Shown: positions 38,186-47,094 of the stretch, piece after piece | How the letters are laid out: the number at the start of each line of letters is the position of its first letter | Position numbering within the stretch: position 1 is the first letter of the stretch | Source: an uncultured Prevotella sp. | GTDB taxonomy: Bacteria; Bacteroidota; Bacteroidia; Bacteroidales; Bacteroidaceae | Assembly: GCA_934219025.1 (NCBI GenBank) | Contig: CAKQDG010000001.1 | Coordinates: forward strand, 20,889 to 84,888 | Length of the DNA: 64,000 nucleotides | Reading direction: 5' to 3' | The notes under the pieces: model-generated | Database searches by the model: none | Seen by the model: the letters and a program-made list of their open reading frames with translations, nothing else | What the model was told of the DNA's origin: nothing | Program-made: the position numbers and the translations under genes

Positions 38186-41100
38186 TCAGGCTTTTACAAC
38201 CTTTATATTTACCTTCAATTCATCAATTTCCGCTTCTGTACCATCATTAGCTGCAAGCTCTATACTGTCGGCAAGAACCTGAGTCTTGATATAGTCTGCG
38301 TATCCGTCAAGGGCAGATTTAACTCTGTCATCAGGGGTGATCTCAACATTGATGCGGTCGGTAATCTCAAGTCCAGTTTCCTTACGAATATTCTGAATTC
38401 TATTGATAAGTTCACGAGCCAAACCTTCGTTAAGCAACTCGTCGTTAAGCTCCACTTCAAGTGCTACAGTAAGATTTCCTTCGTTGCTTACAAGCCATCC
38501 CGGAATATCCTCGCTGATAATTTCAACGTCGGCTGCCTCTACCGAAATATTCTGTCCTTCCACACATACAGTTATTTCACCATTTGTCTGAAGGGAAGCT
38601 ATTTCATCCTGAGAAAGAGCACCCATTGCAGCAGCAATGCCTTTCATGAGTTTACCGAACTTCTTTCCCATTGTACGGAAATTACATTTCACCTTCTTTA
38701 CAAGTACTCCAGCCCCCTCGACAAAGCGTAGCTCCTTTACATTTACTTCGCTCTTTATCAAGTCTTTAACAGCATCTATATGATTCTTTTGTTCATCATC
38801 AACTGCTGGAATCATAATTGCCTGAAGAGGCTGACGTACCTTTATATTCACCTTACGGCGAAGAGCGAGAACCATTGATGTGATTTTCTGTGCCAGCCCC
38901 ATTCTGGCCTCCAGATCAGTATCGATGAATCTATCGTCAGCCTCTGGGAATTTAGCCAAATGTACAGAACATTCACCCCCACGGCCTGTAACGCTTGTGA
39001 GATCCAGATAAAGTTGGTCGGCATAGAACGGAGCAAACGGTGCCATAAGTTTTGCCACTGTTTCCAAACAAACATACAGCGTTTGATAAGCTGAAAGCTT
39101 GTCTTTGCTCATTTCCTTTCCCCAGAAACGTTTACGGTTAAGGCGGACATACCAATTACTGAGATCGTCATTGACGAAAGCATCGATAAGTCTTCCGGCA
39201 CGCGTCGGATCATAATTCTGCAGTTCGCGATCTACTCCCTTTATCAGAGTGTGCAACACTGAAAGAATCCAGCGATCAATCTCCGGACGTTCTTCCAACG
39301 GAATATCTGGCTGTGAATAATCAAAGCCATCAACATTTGCATACAGGCTGAAGAAAGAATATGTATTGTATAATGTTCCGAAGAATTTGCGTCGAACCTC
39401 ATCAACGCCATTTGCATCGAACTTCAGATTATCCCAAGGTTCGGAGTTTGTCATCATATAGAAACGCACGGCATCAGCGCCATACTTGTCTATCATGTCA
39501 AACGGGTTTACTACATTTCCAACGTGTTTAGACATCTTGTTGCCTTTTGCATCAAGCACAAGTCCAGAAGATATCACGTTTTTAAATGCAACGCTGTCGA
39601 ACACCATTGTTGCTATAGCATGCAGCGTGAAGAACCATCCGCGTGTCTGATCTACACCTTCGTTGATGAAATCCGCAGGAAAGGCGAGATGCTTGTCTAT
39701 CATATCCTTGTTTTCAAAAGGGTAGTGAATCTGTGCATAAGGCATAGAGCCTGAGTCAAACCACACGTCAATAAGATCTGATTCACGCTTCATAGGTTTG
39801 CCCGTGTTGCTGACAAGAACAATATTGTCAACATACGGACGGTGGAGATCTATCTTGTCATAATTCTCCTTCGAATAGTCACCAGGTACAAAGCCCTTGT
39901 CCTTCATTGGATTAGACTGCATTATACCGGCAGCTACGCTCTTTTCTATTTCATCGAAAAGTTCCTGAAGTGAACCGATACAAATTTCCTCACCGTCTTC
40001 GTTGCGCCAAATCGGGAGTGGAGTTCCCCAATAGCGTGAACGTGAAAGGTTCCAGTCGTTCAAGTTTTCAAGCCAATTACCAAAACGTCCAGTTCCCGTT
40101 GATTCCGGTTGCCAGTTGATAGTTTTGTTCAACTCTACCATACGGTCTTTCTTTGCCGTAGAACGAATAAACCAGCTGTCAAGAGGATAATAAAGAATCG
40201 GTTTGTCCGTACGCCAGCAATGAGGATAGTTATGCACATGCTTTTCTATTTTGAACACGGTTCCATTCTGCTTCATTTCCATGCAGATTACAATGTTCAA
40301 ATCTTCAGCCTTAGCAGCAGCCTTCTCATCATACTTGCCGTCTTTGTTGAACTCCGGTGCGTAAGCATTCTTTACATAGTCGCCGGCATGGTGTCCGTAG
40401 GCATCGGTATTAACACAAACTTCAACAAAGTTTTTGTCAAGTTCACCTATAATATAATATTTTCCCTGAAGATCAACCATAGGACGAGTCTCGCCTCTTT
40501 TGTTGATTAGGAAGAGTGATGGTATCTTGGCATCTTTTGCAACTTTAGCATCGTCAGCACCGAATGTTGGTGCGATATGCACGATACCGGTACCGTCTTC
40601 TGTCGTAACATAGTCGCCTAGGATTACACGAAAAGCGCAATCTTCCATCTCCACAAACTTGTCTTTGCCCGTTTCGCTTTCAAAGACCTTCTCTGGATGT
40701 GCTGCAGCATATTCTGCAACATAATCCGGAGCATTCCTATCCACCTTTGCCGTAGGCTTCACCCATGGCATAAGCTGTTTGTAATGTATGCCCTCAAGTT
40801 CCTTTCCAACATATTCACCCACAATACGATATGGCAGAATCTTATCGCCATGCTTGTAGTCATCCATAGGAGCATCCTTACCTTCGGACTTGAAATAAGA
40901 ACCCAGCAAGGACTCTGCCAAGACTACGGTGAGTTTCTCGTCATTATATGGATTATATGTTTGTACTGCAAGGTATTTTATCGAAGGACCTACACAAAGT
41001 GCCGTATTTGAGGCTAAGGTCCATGGTGTTGTTGTCCATGCCATAAAGCAAGGCTTACCCCACTTTGTCCACTCTTCCTTTGGCTCGACAATCTCAAACA

Positions 41101-41752
41101 GTGCCGTGCAAGTAGTGTCTTTAACGTCACGGTAGCAACCGGGCTGGTTCAATTCATGCGAACTTAACCCTGTTCCGGCCCCGGGGCTATACGGCTGAAT
41201 TGTATATCCCTTATACAACAAATCCTTACCATAAAGTTGTTTGAGCAACCACCATAAGGTTTCTATATATTTGTTGTCGTATGTAATGTATGGATGGTCG
41301 AGGTCCACGAAATAGCCCATCTCTTCTGTCAGTTTACGCCACTCGGCAGTAAACTTCATTACATTTTCACGGCATTTATGGTTATAGTCCTCTACCGAGA
41401 TATATTTTTTTGAGTTTTTGTTGTCGATATCAGCTTTTGTTATTCCAAGCTCTTTTTCAACACCCAATTCAACAGGCAGGCCATGGGTATCCCATCCTGC
41501 CTTGCGATAGACCTGCATACCCTTCATTGTCTTGTAGCGATTGAAAGTGTCTTTTATCGAACGTGCCAACACATGATGTATTCCTGGATGACCGTTTGCT
41601 GAAGGCGGTCCTTCGAAAAACACAAACTGCGGACACCCTTCTCGCTCATCTATAGACTTGTGGAACACGTCGTTCTTGTTCCACATATCCAAAATTTCAC
41701 TGTTTACTTTTGTCAGGTTCAACCCTGAATGTTCGGCAAATTTCTTAGCCAT
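38186..41752 (-). CDS. ileS: Isoleucyl-tRNA synthetase
   Basis: A 1188-residue class Ia synthetase. The HIGH region reads NGHPGIHH at 53-60, and the KMSKS loop reads KMSKH. The CP1 editing domain lies between, followed by the WDNLKFDANGV segment and an anticodon-binding C-terminal domain. The length and GIHH variant fit the eukaryote-like IleS type. It heads the operon with the DksA-like gene, lspA, DUF4296 and a small ORF, and has a strong promoter with a short leader. Confidence 0.96.
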   Translation of the reverse strand: MAKKFAEHSGLNLTKVNSEILDMWNKNDVFHKSIDEREGCPQFVFFEGPPSANGHPGIHHVLARSIKDTFNRYKTMKGMQVYRKAGWDTHGLPVELGVEKELGITKADIDNKNSKKYISVEDYNHKCRENVMKFTAEWRKLTEEMGYFVDLDHPYITYDNKYIETLWWLLKQLYGKDLLYKGYTIQPYSPGAGTGLSSHELNQPGCYRDVKDTTCTALFEIVEPKEEWTKWGKPCFMAWTTTPWTLASNTALCVGPSIKYLAVQTYNPYNDEKLTVVLAESLLGSYFKSEGKDAPMDDYKHGDKILPYRIVGEYVGKELEGIHYKQLMPWVKPTAKVDRNAPDYVAEYAAAHPEKVFESETGKDKFVEMEDCAFRVILGDYVTTEDGTGIVHIAPTFGADDAKVAKDAKIPSLFLINKRGETRPMVDLQGKYYIIGELDKNFVEVCVNTDAYGHHAGDYVKNAYAPEFNKDGKYDEKAAAKAEDLNIVICMEMKQNGTVFKIEKHVHNYPHCWRTDKPILYYPLDSWFIRSTAKKDRMVELNKTINWQPESTGTGRFGNWLENLNDWNLSRSRYWGTPLPIWRNEDGEEICIGSLQELFDEIEKSVAAGIMQSNPMKDKGFVPGDYSKENYDKIDLHRPYVDNIVLVSNTGKPMKRESDLIDVWFDSGSMPYAQIHYPFENKDMIDKHLAFPADFINEGVDQTRGWFFTLHAIATMVFDSVAFKNVISSGLVLDAKGNKMSKHVGNVVNPFDMIDKYGADAVRFYMMTNSEPWDNLKFDANGVDEVRRKFFGTLYNTYSFFSLYANVDGFDYSQPDIPLEERPEIDRWILSVLHTLIKGVDRELQNYDPTRAGRLIDAFVNDDLSNWYVRLNRKRFWGKEMSKDKLSAYQTLYVCLETVAKLMAPFAPFYADQLYLDLTSVTGRGGECSVHLAKFPEADDRFIDTDLEARMGLAQKITSMVLALRRKVNIKVRQPLQAIMIPAVDDEQKNHIDAVKDLIKSEVNVKELRFVEGAGVLVKKVKCNFRTMGKKFGKLMKGIAAAMGALSQDEIASLQTNGEITVCVEGQNISVEAADVEIISEDIPGWLVSNEGNLTVALEVELNDELLNEGLARELINRIQNIRKETGLEITDRINVEITPDDRVKSALDGYADYIKTQVLADSIELAANDGTEAEIDELKVNIKVVKA

Positions 41753-41791
41753 ATATTCTATTCTATTTTTAATTTATTTTATTTTAGGTGG

Positions 41792-41822
41792 CAAAGATAC
41801 ATAAAAAAAAAGTCTTGGCAAA
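41792..41822 (-). promoter_or_regulatory. Promoter of the ileS operon
   Basis: On the minus strand: TTTG (41819-41822), 19 bases, TATCTTTG (41792-41799). The -7 box lies 39 bases before the ileS ATG, leaving no room for a T-box leader. Confidence 0.78.
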
Positions 41823-42005
41823 ATTGTTTATAAATTCTTTTGAAATAACATACGTACAACACATTTAAGCAAATGTAAATGTATGAATAATTGATGAAAG
41901 AAAAGAAATTACATGAACACTTAAAGTTGGTTAAATGTCTTTTTATTTAAACATACCATATTAACTTTGCATATCGGATTTACAAAAAAAAGAAAAATAG
42001 ACACA

Positions 42006-42644
42006 ATGAGAAAAGCAATATCAATTATAGTTATCAGTATGATGGCGACACAAATCTGGGCTTCGTCAAGCATTGAAGAATCATGGAAGAATATGCCAGA
42101 CAGCATCATTTCATACTTTAACGCTGCTGTAAGAACAGAGATGCTCGACATGTATAATATTACACACGGAACAAAAACCAAGAATCTTCTGGGCGGACAA
42201 TGCTGGATCGACAGTGTATCCAACGACTTGATAGAAATGCACATCAACGAATCGACTACATTGCAGATTGCGACTTTCACATGCAACGACTCCACAAAAA
42301 TCATGTGTATGGTTAAGGGGTACGGACAACCAACCCACGAAAGCAGCATATCATTCTATACTGAGGAATGGAGGAGAATAGACAGCACCTTTGGATTGCC
42401 TGACACACGGGATGCAAAGCTCATGCTCAACATGCTCACCCACCGTCCGGATTCAATATCAGAAAGCAGATACAACGAAAGCATAAAAATGATAGAACCG
42501 GTAATGGTTACAGCCACCATAACATCAGAACATGAAATTATTTTCAACATAAATAATTCTATGCTTACTAAAGATGAAAATCGCGAAGTTGACAAGATAA
42601 AAAAGAAAAAATGCTTTAAATGGAACGGCAAAATATTTAAATAA
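42006..42644 (+). CDS. Exported DUF3256 family protein
   Basis: A 212-residue protein with a signal peptide (MRKAISIIVISMMATQIWAS) and a mature part beginning SSIEESWKNMPDSIISYFNA, typical of the DUF3256 family of Bacteroidota. The C-terminus is basic. The ATG at 42006 is chosen because the in-frame TTG at 41967 lies within a TAACTTTG -7 box (41962-41969). Function unknown. Confidence 0.8.
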   Translation: MRKAISIIVISMMATQIWASSSIEESWKNMPDSIISYFNAAVRTEMLDMYNITHGTKTKNLLGGQCWIDSVSNDLIEMHINESTTLQIATFTCNDSTKIMCMVKGYGQPTHESSISFYTEEWRRIDSTFGLPDTRDAKLMLNMLTHRPDSISESRYNESIKMIEPVMVTATITSEHEIIFNINNSMLTKDENREVDKIKKKKCFKWNGKIFK

Positions 42645-42675
42645 TGTTTATCTGTTATTTTCCCGACGGAAAAAA

Positions 42676-42706
42676 TTTGCATAAACGAAAAAATACCGTA
42701 CCTTTG
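42676..42706 (+). promoter_or_regulatory. Promoter of the SprT-like gene
   Basis: TTTG (42676-42679), 19 bases, TACCTTTG (42699-42706), a full consensus match. It sits 120 bases before the ATG, giving an unusually long leader for this genome. Confidence 0.78.
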
Positions 42707-42750
42707 CATTGTGTTTTTCATGGTATTAGATTATTAAGGTTAATAAAAGA

Positions 42751-42786
42751 TTGGTTGTCGTGAGACAATCAATTTTTTTCTTTTTA
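42751..42786 (+). promoter_or_regulatory. GNRA-loop intrinsic terminator in the sprT leader (attenuator or small RNA end)
   Basis: A nine-base-pair stem (42751-42759 with 42764-42772, one G-U pair) is closed by a GTGA tetraloop and followed by seven T, one C and five more T. It lies between the promoter and the ATG, so transcripts should either stop near 42780, making an RNA of about 70 bases, or read through into the gene. Confidence 0.6.
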
Positions 42787-42825
42787 TAGGAACACAAAAA
42801 ACGGAAAACAAACCAGTTATCTTAT

Positions 42826-43500
42826 ATGAGAGCAAACAAGGAGTATGTAACAGAAAAATTCAACGAGTTTAACAGAATCATATTCGGGAACAAACTACCA
42901 TCAATAACCATACGCATTGGTAATGCGAGGACTATGTTAGGCTCTATTTCATACAAGAAGAAAACATCGTGGAAAGCAACTGTCTGCTACGACTTCAAAC
43001 TGACAGTAAGTTCTTACAGCGAGCTTACCGAAAAGGAACTTGAAGATGTCATTATCCACGAAATGATACATTATTATATTTTATACTTTAATATCAAAGA
43101 CACAAGTTCTCACGGCGAAATTTTCAGAAGAATGATGAATTCTATAAATAGGGATTTTAAAAGAAACATCACGATAAGCAAGCGTAATGCGACGCCTTTA
43201 CCCCAAAAACATACGACGAAACTTTATCTTGTATGTACAGGCGAACTTGCCAACGGCAAACTGGCTGTATCTGTCATCCCAAAATCCAAGATATTCACGT
43301 TTTGGTCTATTATGCCAAAACTATTTAAAATCAAAAATGTGAAATGGTATGCAAGTCGCGACAGCTATTTTGAAAGATACCCTAAATGTGTAAAGCCAAA
43401 GATGTATATTGCAGAAGATGACATTTCCTGCCATCTGACAGATGCCAACGAATTGATAAAGACTGACAACAAAATTATATTCCTAAAAAAAGAGCAATAA
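42826..43500 (+). CDS. SprT-like zinc metalloprotease-fold protein
   Basis: A 224-residue protein with the SprT-like domain in the first 110 residues. The zinc-binding HExxH reads HEMIH (near 84-88), and SSHGEIFRRMM near 98-108 supplies the third ligand histidine as in the family. The rest is basic and without a known domain. SprT-like proteins include DNA-protein crosslink proteases, but bacterial members are little studied. Its long leader carries a terminator-like hairpin. Confidence 0.82.
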   Translation: MRANKEYVTEKFNEFNRIIFGNKLPSITIRIGNARTMLGSISYKKKTSWKATVCYDFKLTVSSYSELTEKELEDVIIHEMIHYYILYFNIKDTSSHGEIFRRMMNSINRDFKRNITISKRNATPLPQKHTTKLYLVCTGELANGKLAVSVIPKSKIFTFWSIMPKLFKIKNVKWYASRDSYFERYPKCVKPKMYIAEDDISCHLTDANELIKTDNKIIFLKKEQ

Positions 43501-43503
43501 AAA

Positions 43504-43528
43504 AAGCGGGGTAAAAAACTCCCCGCTT
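43504..43528. terminator. Terminator between the SprT-like gene and yebC
   Basis: Arms aagcgggg and ccccgctt with a nine-base loop. The minus-strand reading is followed by a T-run, so it best serves yebC, but its place between converging genes suggests both directions. Confidence 0.75.
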
Positions 43529-43553
43529 CTTGTATAAGTATTACAAAAGAAAA

Positions 43554-44294
43554 TTATTCTGCACTATCCTCTGCCGGCTTCATGTTTGTATAAACATTCT
43601 GCACGTCATCATCGTCTTCAAGGATATCAACCATCTTGTCGATTACCTCTCGCTGCTCTGGCGTTACCTCCTTCAAATCTGTAGGAATACGTGTGAATTC
43701 AGCCCCTGTAATCTCTATGCCATTACCTTCAAGATGCTTCTGCAAATCGCTAAAGCTCTTTGGATCACCATAGATTGTAACTTCATTGGTTTCCTCATCA
43801 TAATCATAATCCTCTTCTACACCATAATCTATGAATTCAAGTATAAGCTCGTCCATATCTAAATCTGCGGGCTTTTTGAATGTAAATACCGCTTTCTGAT
43901 CGAAGAGGAACGAGAGTGAGCCCTGTGTTCCAAGATTTCCGTTGTATTTGTTGAATACGGCACGCACGTTTGCAACAGTACGGGTTGTGTTATCTGTAGC
44001 GGCATCTACGAAAATAGCCACTCCGTGGGGTCCGTATCCTTCATAGGTAACTTCCTTGAAATCTTTCTGATCCTTACCCATTGCGTTCTTTATAGCACGC
44101 TCCACGTTTGCATTAGGCATATTCTCGCGTTTTGCTGTCTGGATGATAGCTCTCAAGTGAGGATTGTTTTCAGGATCAGGACCACCAGCCTTCACAGCTA
44201 TGGCAATCTGTTTTCCTATTTTTGTAAACGTGCGGGCCATATGACCCCATCTCTTCAGTTTTGTCGCTTTGCGATATTCAAATGCTCTTCCCAT
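43554..44294 (-). CDS. YebC/PmpR family DNA-binding regulator
   Basis: A 246-residue member of the YebC/PmpR family (TACO1 in mitochondria), linked to transcription control and recently to translation of difficult sequences. The start MGRAFEYRK at 44294 is the family N-terminus; the frame stays open upstream across the end of pheT but that extension is not homologous. NPHLRAIIQTAKRENMP and the GPHGVAIFVDAATDN block are diagnostic. It follows pheT on the same strand. Confidence 0.92.
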   Translation of the reverse strand: MGRAFEYRKATKLKRWGHMARTFTKIGKQIAIAVKAGGPDPENNPHLRAIIQTAKRENMPNANVERAIKNAMGKDQKDFKEVTYEGYGPHGVAIFVDAATDNTTRTVANVRAVFNKYNGNLGTQGSLSFLFDQKAVFTFKKPADLDMDELILEFIDYGVEEDYDYDEETNEVTIYGDPKSFSDLQKHLEGNGIEITGAEFTRIPTDLKEVTPEQREVIDKMVDILEDDDDVQNVYTNMKPAEDSAE

Positions 44295-44379
44295 TGGAGT
44301 AATTTTAATATTTTGTTTGTTCTTAATTGTCTGACAATATTGCGAAATGCTCGGATTCCAAAAAAATATAAGGGAAAAA

Positions 44380-46842
44380 TTATCTAAGTTCTGCCCCAAT
44401 CTGCTTCTTTATATTTGTTATAATCTTTGTCATTACAGATTCAATATGTTTTTCTGTGAGCGTCTTTTCCTCATCTTGCAGGATAAAGTTTACTGCATAA
44501 CTCTTCTTGCCTTCCGGAAGGTTTTTCCCTTCATAAACATCAAAGAGCTCAACTTTTTTCAAAAGTTTCTTTTCTGACTGATATGCCACCTTCTCGATTT
44601 CAGCAAACTCCACTGCATTATCTACGAGCAGAGCCAAATCGCGGCTTACTGGTGGGAACTTACTTATTTCCTTGAAACTGAATTTGTTTTTCTTTATTGC
44701 CTTCATCAATGCAGTCCAGTTTAATTCTGCATAATATACAGGTGTATCAATACCGAATTTCTTGAGTTGTTTTCTACAAACAACACCTAATTCTGCGAGT
44801 ATTTTTCCACCGCGGTTTTCTATTGAAATAGCCGTAGAGAATATATCATTGTTGCTTTGTTTGAAAACCACAGCCCCCAACGGTAAACCGATGCGGCGAA
44901 GGATATTCATCACATACGCTTTCATTTCATAAAATGAAGTTTCCTCGTTTGGATGAGCCCAACTTCCGTTTACACGCATACCTGTAACCCAGAGTCCCAA
45001 ATGATATTCCTCACTATATGCACGTTGCGGATTGTCGTCCGTATGTTGTTCTTTGTTGAAAGAATACACATTACCAAATTCAAAGAAATGAAGGTTGGGG
45101 CTTTTACGCTTGATATTGTGTTCCAAACTCTCCAAACCGCCAAAAAGCAATGTCTCACGCATCACATTCAAATCTGAACTTAACGGATTCATTATCCTCA
45201 CCAGATTGTCAGCGTGATAGTGATTTAGGTTGTCATAATATGCAGCCTTTGTAAGAGAATTATTCAATATTTCATTGAAGCCACAACCCACAAGTTGTTC
45301 TCCTACAATATTTTCCAGTTTATGTTTTTTATCTTCGTCACCTTTTATTACGAGTGAGCTTTTTAATTGTGTTGGAATTTCTACATTGTTATAACCATAA
45401 ACGCGCAGAATATCTTCCACAACATCACACGGACGCTGCACATCTACACGATATGCTGGAACTTCAAGCTTCAAGCCCTTTTCATCCTCGGAAAGGATTT
45501 TCATATCGAGCCACATACAGATGTTTTTTATCATTTCGTGTGGAATACCCTTCCCTATAAGTCCTGTTGCATAATCGTATTCCAAATCAACCATAAAATT
45601 GTTCATTGGCTCTGGATATACATCCTTTATCTGCATAGATACCTTTGCACCGGCAAGTTCTCTTGCCAATATCGCCGCCTGTTTCAGAGCGTAAATTGTC
45701 CCGTTTGGATCAATGCCGCGCTCGAAACGGAACGAGGCGTCTGTGCTCAATCCATGACGACGCGCACTCTTGCGTATCCATGTGGGATGGAAATAGGCAC
45801 TTTCCAAAACGACATTTACAGTGGAATCATACGTACCGCTACCTTTTCCTCCAAATACGCCAGCAATACACATTGGTTCCTCTACATTGCAAATTGCCAA
45901 GTCTTTATCGCTTAGTTTATGTTCCTCACCGTCAAGAGTAACAAATGGCGTTCCTGTGGGCATTGTCTTGACAACTATCTTGTTGCCCTTTATCATATCG
46001 GCATCAAAACAATGTAGAGGCTGCCCGTAAGCCATCATGATATAGTTTGTAATGTCTACAATATTATTTATAGGGCGCAATCCAATAACACGCAATTTTT
46101 CTTGTAGCCACTCCGGACTTTCTTTCACATCACATTCTGTAAGGCTTACACATGCATAACGTTTACATGCGTCTGTACATACGACATCCACATCGACCTG
46201 AAGGTCATTATTGTCTATGCTAAAGGCATCACAATCCGGACGATGAAGTTTTGTTTCATACCCATTACGCTTGAGCCATGCATACAAATCACGTGCAACG
46301 CCCCAATGAGACAAGGCATCTGCACGATTCGCCGTAATGTCTATTTCTATCAGCCAATCGCTTTCAAGATTATAATATTCTGCTGCAGGGGTACCAACCT
46401 TAGCATCATCCGGAAGAACAATGATTCCATCATGACTGGTACCAATTCCGATTTCGTCTTCAGCACAAATCATACCATAGCTTTCTACGCCACGGAGTTT
46501 GGATTTTTTTATAACAAATTCCTTGTCTCCATCATAGAGAACACAACCCAAATCTGCTATTATTACCTTCTGTCCTGCTGCTACATTCGGAGCTCCACAT
46601 ACAATCTGCGAAGGTTGTTCCTTACCTAAATCAACAGTGGTAACATGGAGATGGTCGGAATTTGGATGCAATTCACAGGTAAGCACTTTACCTACGAATA
46701 GTCCTTTTAAACCGCCCTTAACACTTTGAACTTCTTCAAGAGAATCTACCTCAAGCCCTTCGGACGTTAAAGCATCGCACACCTCCTGTGGAGTAAGGTC
46801 AAAATCAACATACTCCTTCAACCATTTGTAAGATATATTCAT
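44380..46842 (-). CDS. pheT: Phenylalanyl-tRNA synthetase beta subunit
   Basis: An 820-residue subunit. The N-terminal tRNA-binding OB domain (about 40-155), B3/B4 editing region, B5 domain, catalytic-like core (RHGLSTDASFRFERGID near 355) and C-terminal FDX-ACB domain (about 725-820, FPPVSRDLALLVD) are all in order. The alpha subunit gene pheS is not in this window. It has its own promoter upstream. Confidence 0.96.
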   Translation of the reverse strand: MNISYKWLKEYVDFDLTPQEVCDALTSEGLEVDSLEEVQSVKGGLKGLFVGKVLTCELHPNSDHLHVTTVDLGKEQPSQIVCGAPNVAAGQKVIIADLGCVLYDGDKEFVIKKSKLRGVESYGMICAEDEIGIGTSHDGIIVLPDDAKVGTPAAEYYNLESDWLIEIDITANRADALSHWGVARDLYAWLKRNGYETKLHRPDCDAFSIDNNDLQVDVDVVCTDACKRYACVSLTECDVKESPEWLQEKLRVIGLRPINNIVDITNYIMMAYGQPLHCFDADMIKGNKIVVKTMPTGTPFVTLDGEEHKLSDKDLAICNVEEPMCIAGVFGGKGSGTYDSTVNVVLESAYFHPTWIRKSARRHGLSTDASFRFERGIDPNGTIYALKQAAILARELAGAKVSMQIKDVYPEPMNNFMVDLEYDYATGLIGKGIPHEMIKNICMWLDMKILSEDEKGLKLEVPAYRVDVQRPCDVVEDILRVYGYNNVEIPTQLKSSLVIKGDEDKKHKLENIVGEQLVGCGFNEILNNSLTKAAYYDNLNHYHADNLVRIMNPLSSDLNVMRETLLFGGLESLEHNIKRKSPNLHFFEFGNVYSFNKEQHTDDNPQRAYSEEYHLGLWVTGMRVNGSWAHPNEETSFYEMKAYVMNILRRIGLPLGAVVFKQSNNDIFSTAISIENRGGKILAELGVVCRKQLKKFGIDTPVYYAELNWTALMKAIKKNKFSFKEISKFPPVSRDLALLVDNAVEFAEIEKVAYQSEKKLLKKVELFDVYEGKNLPEGKKSYAVNFILQDEEKTLTEKHIESVMTKIITNIKKQIGAELR

Positions 46843-46880
46843 TATAATGTTTTTTTTACAATTCCTTATTCAGTCGGGCG

Positions 46881-46912
46881 CAAAAGTACTAAATTTTAGT
46901 CGTTTGTACAAA
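46881..46912 (-). promoter_or_regulatory. Promoter of pheT
   Basis: On the minus strand: TTTG (46909-46912), 20 bases, TACTTTTG (46881-46888). The leader to the ATG is only about 35 bases, so no T-box or attenuator fits. The rest of the 252-base gap holds a weak imperfect hairpin (about 46938-46972). Confidence 0.75.
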
Positions 46913-47094
46913 ACTTTATGCCAAAATTTACGTTTCTGAGACTTTGTATACTATCAAGTATGCCAAAGACTCTTACCAAGATTCGACAAACATGTTTTTA
47001 AATTACATGCATAAAGAAAGGGACATGCATCGTTTTACGACACATATCCCAATATTATTTCCAGTAAATACACCGGATTCGATCTGCTGAAAGC

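Noticed and set aside
41753..42005. Possible T-box leader for ileS
   Set aside because: The ileS promoter leaves a leader of only about 35 bases. The same holds for pheT, so no tRNA-sensing leader fits either gene.
44295..44399. N-terminal extension of YebC
   Set aside because: The family begins with MGRAFEYRK; the extension overlaps the end of pheT and matches nothing.
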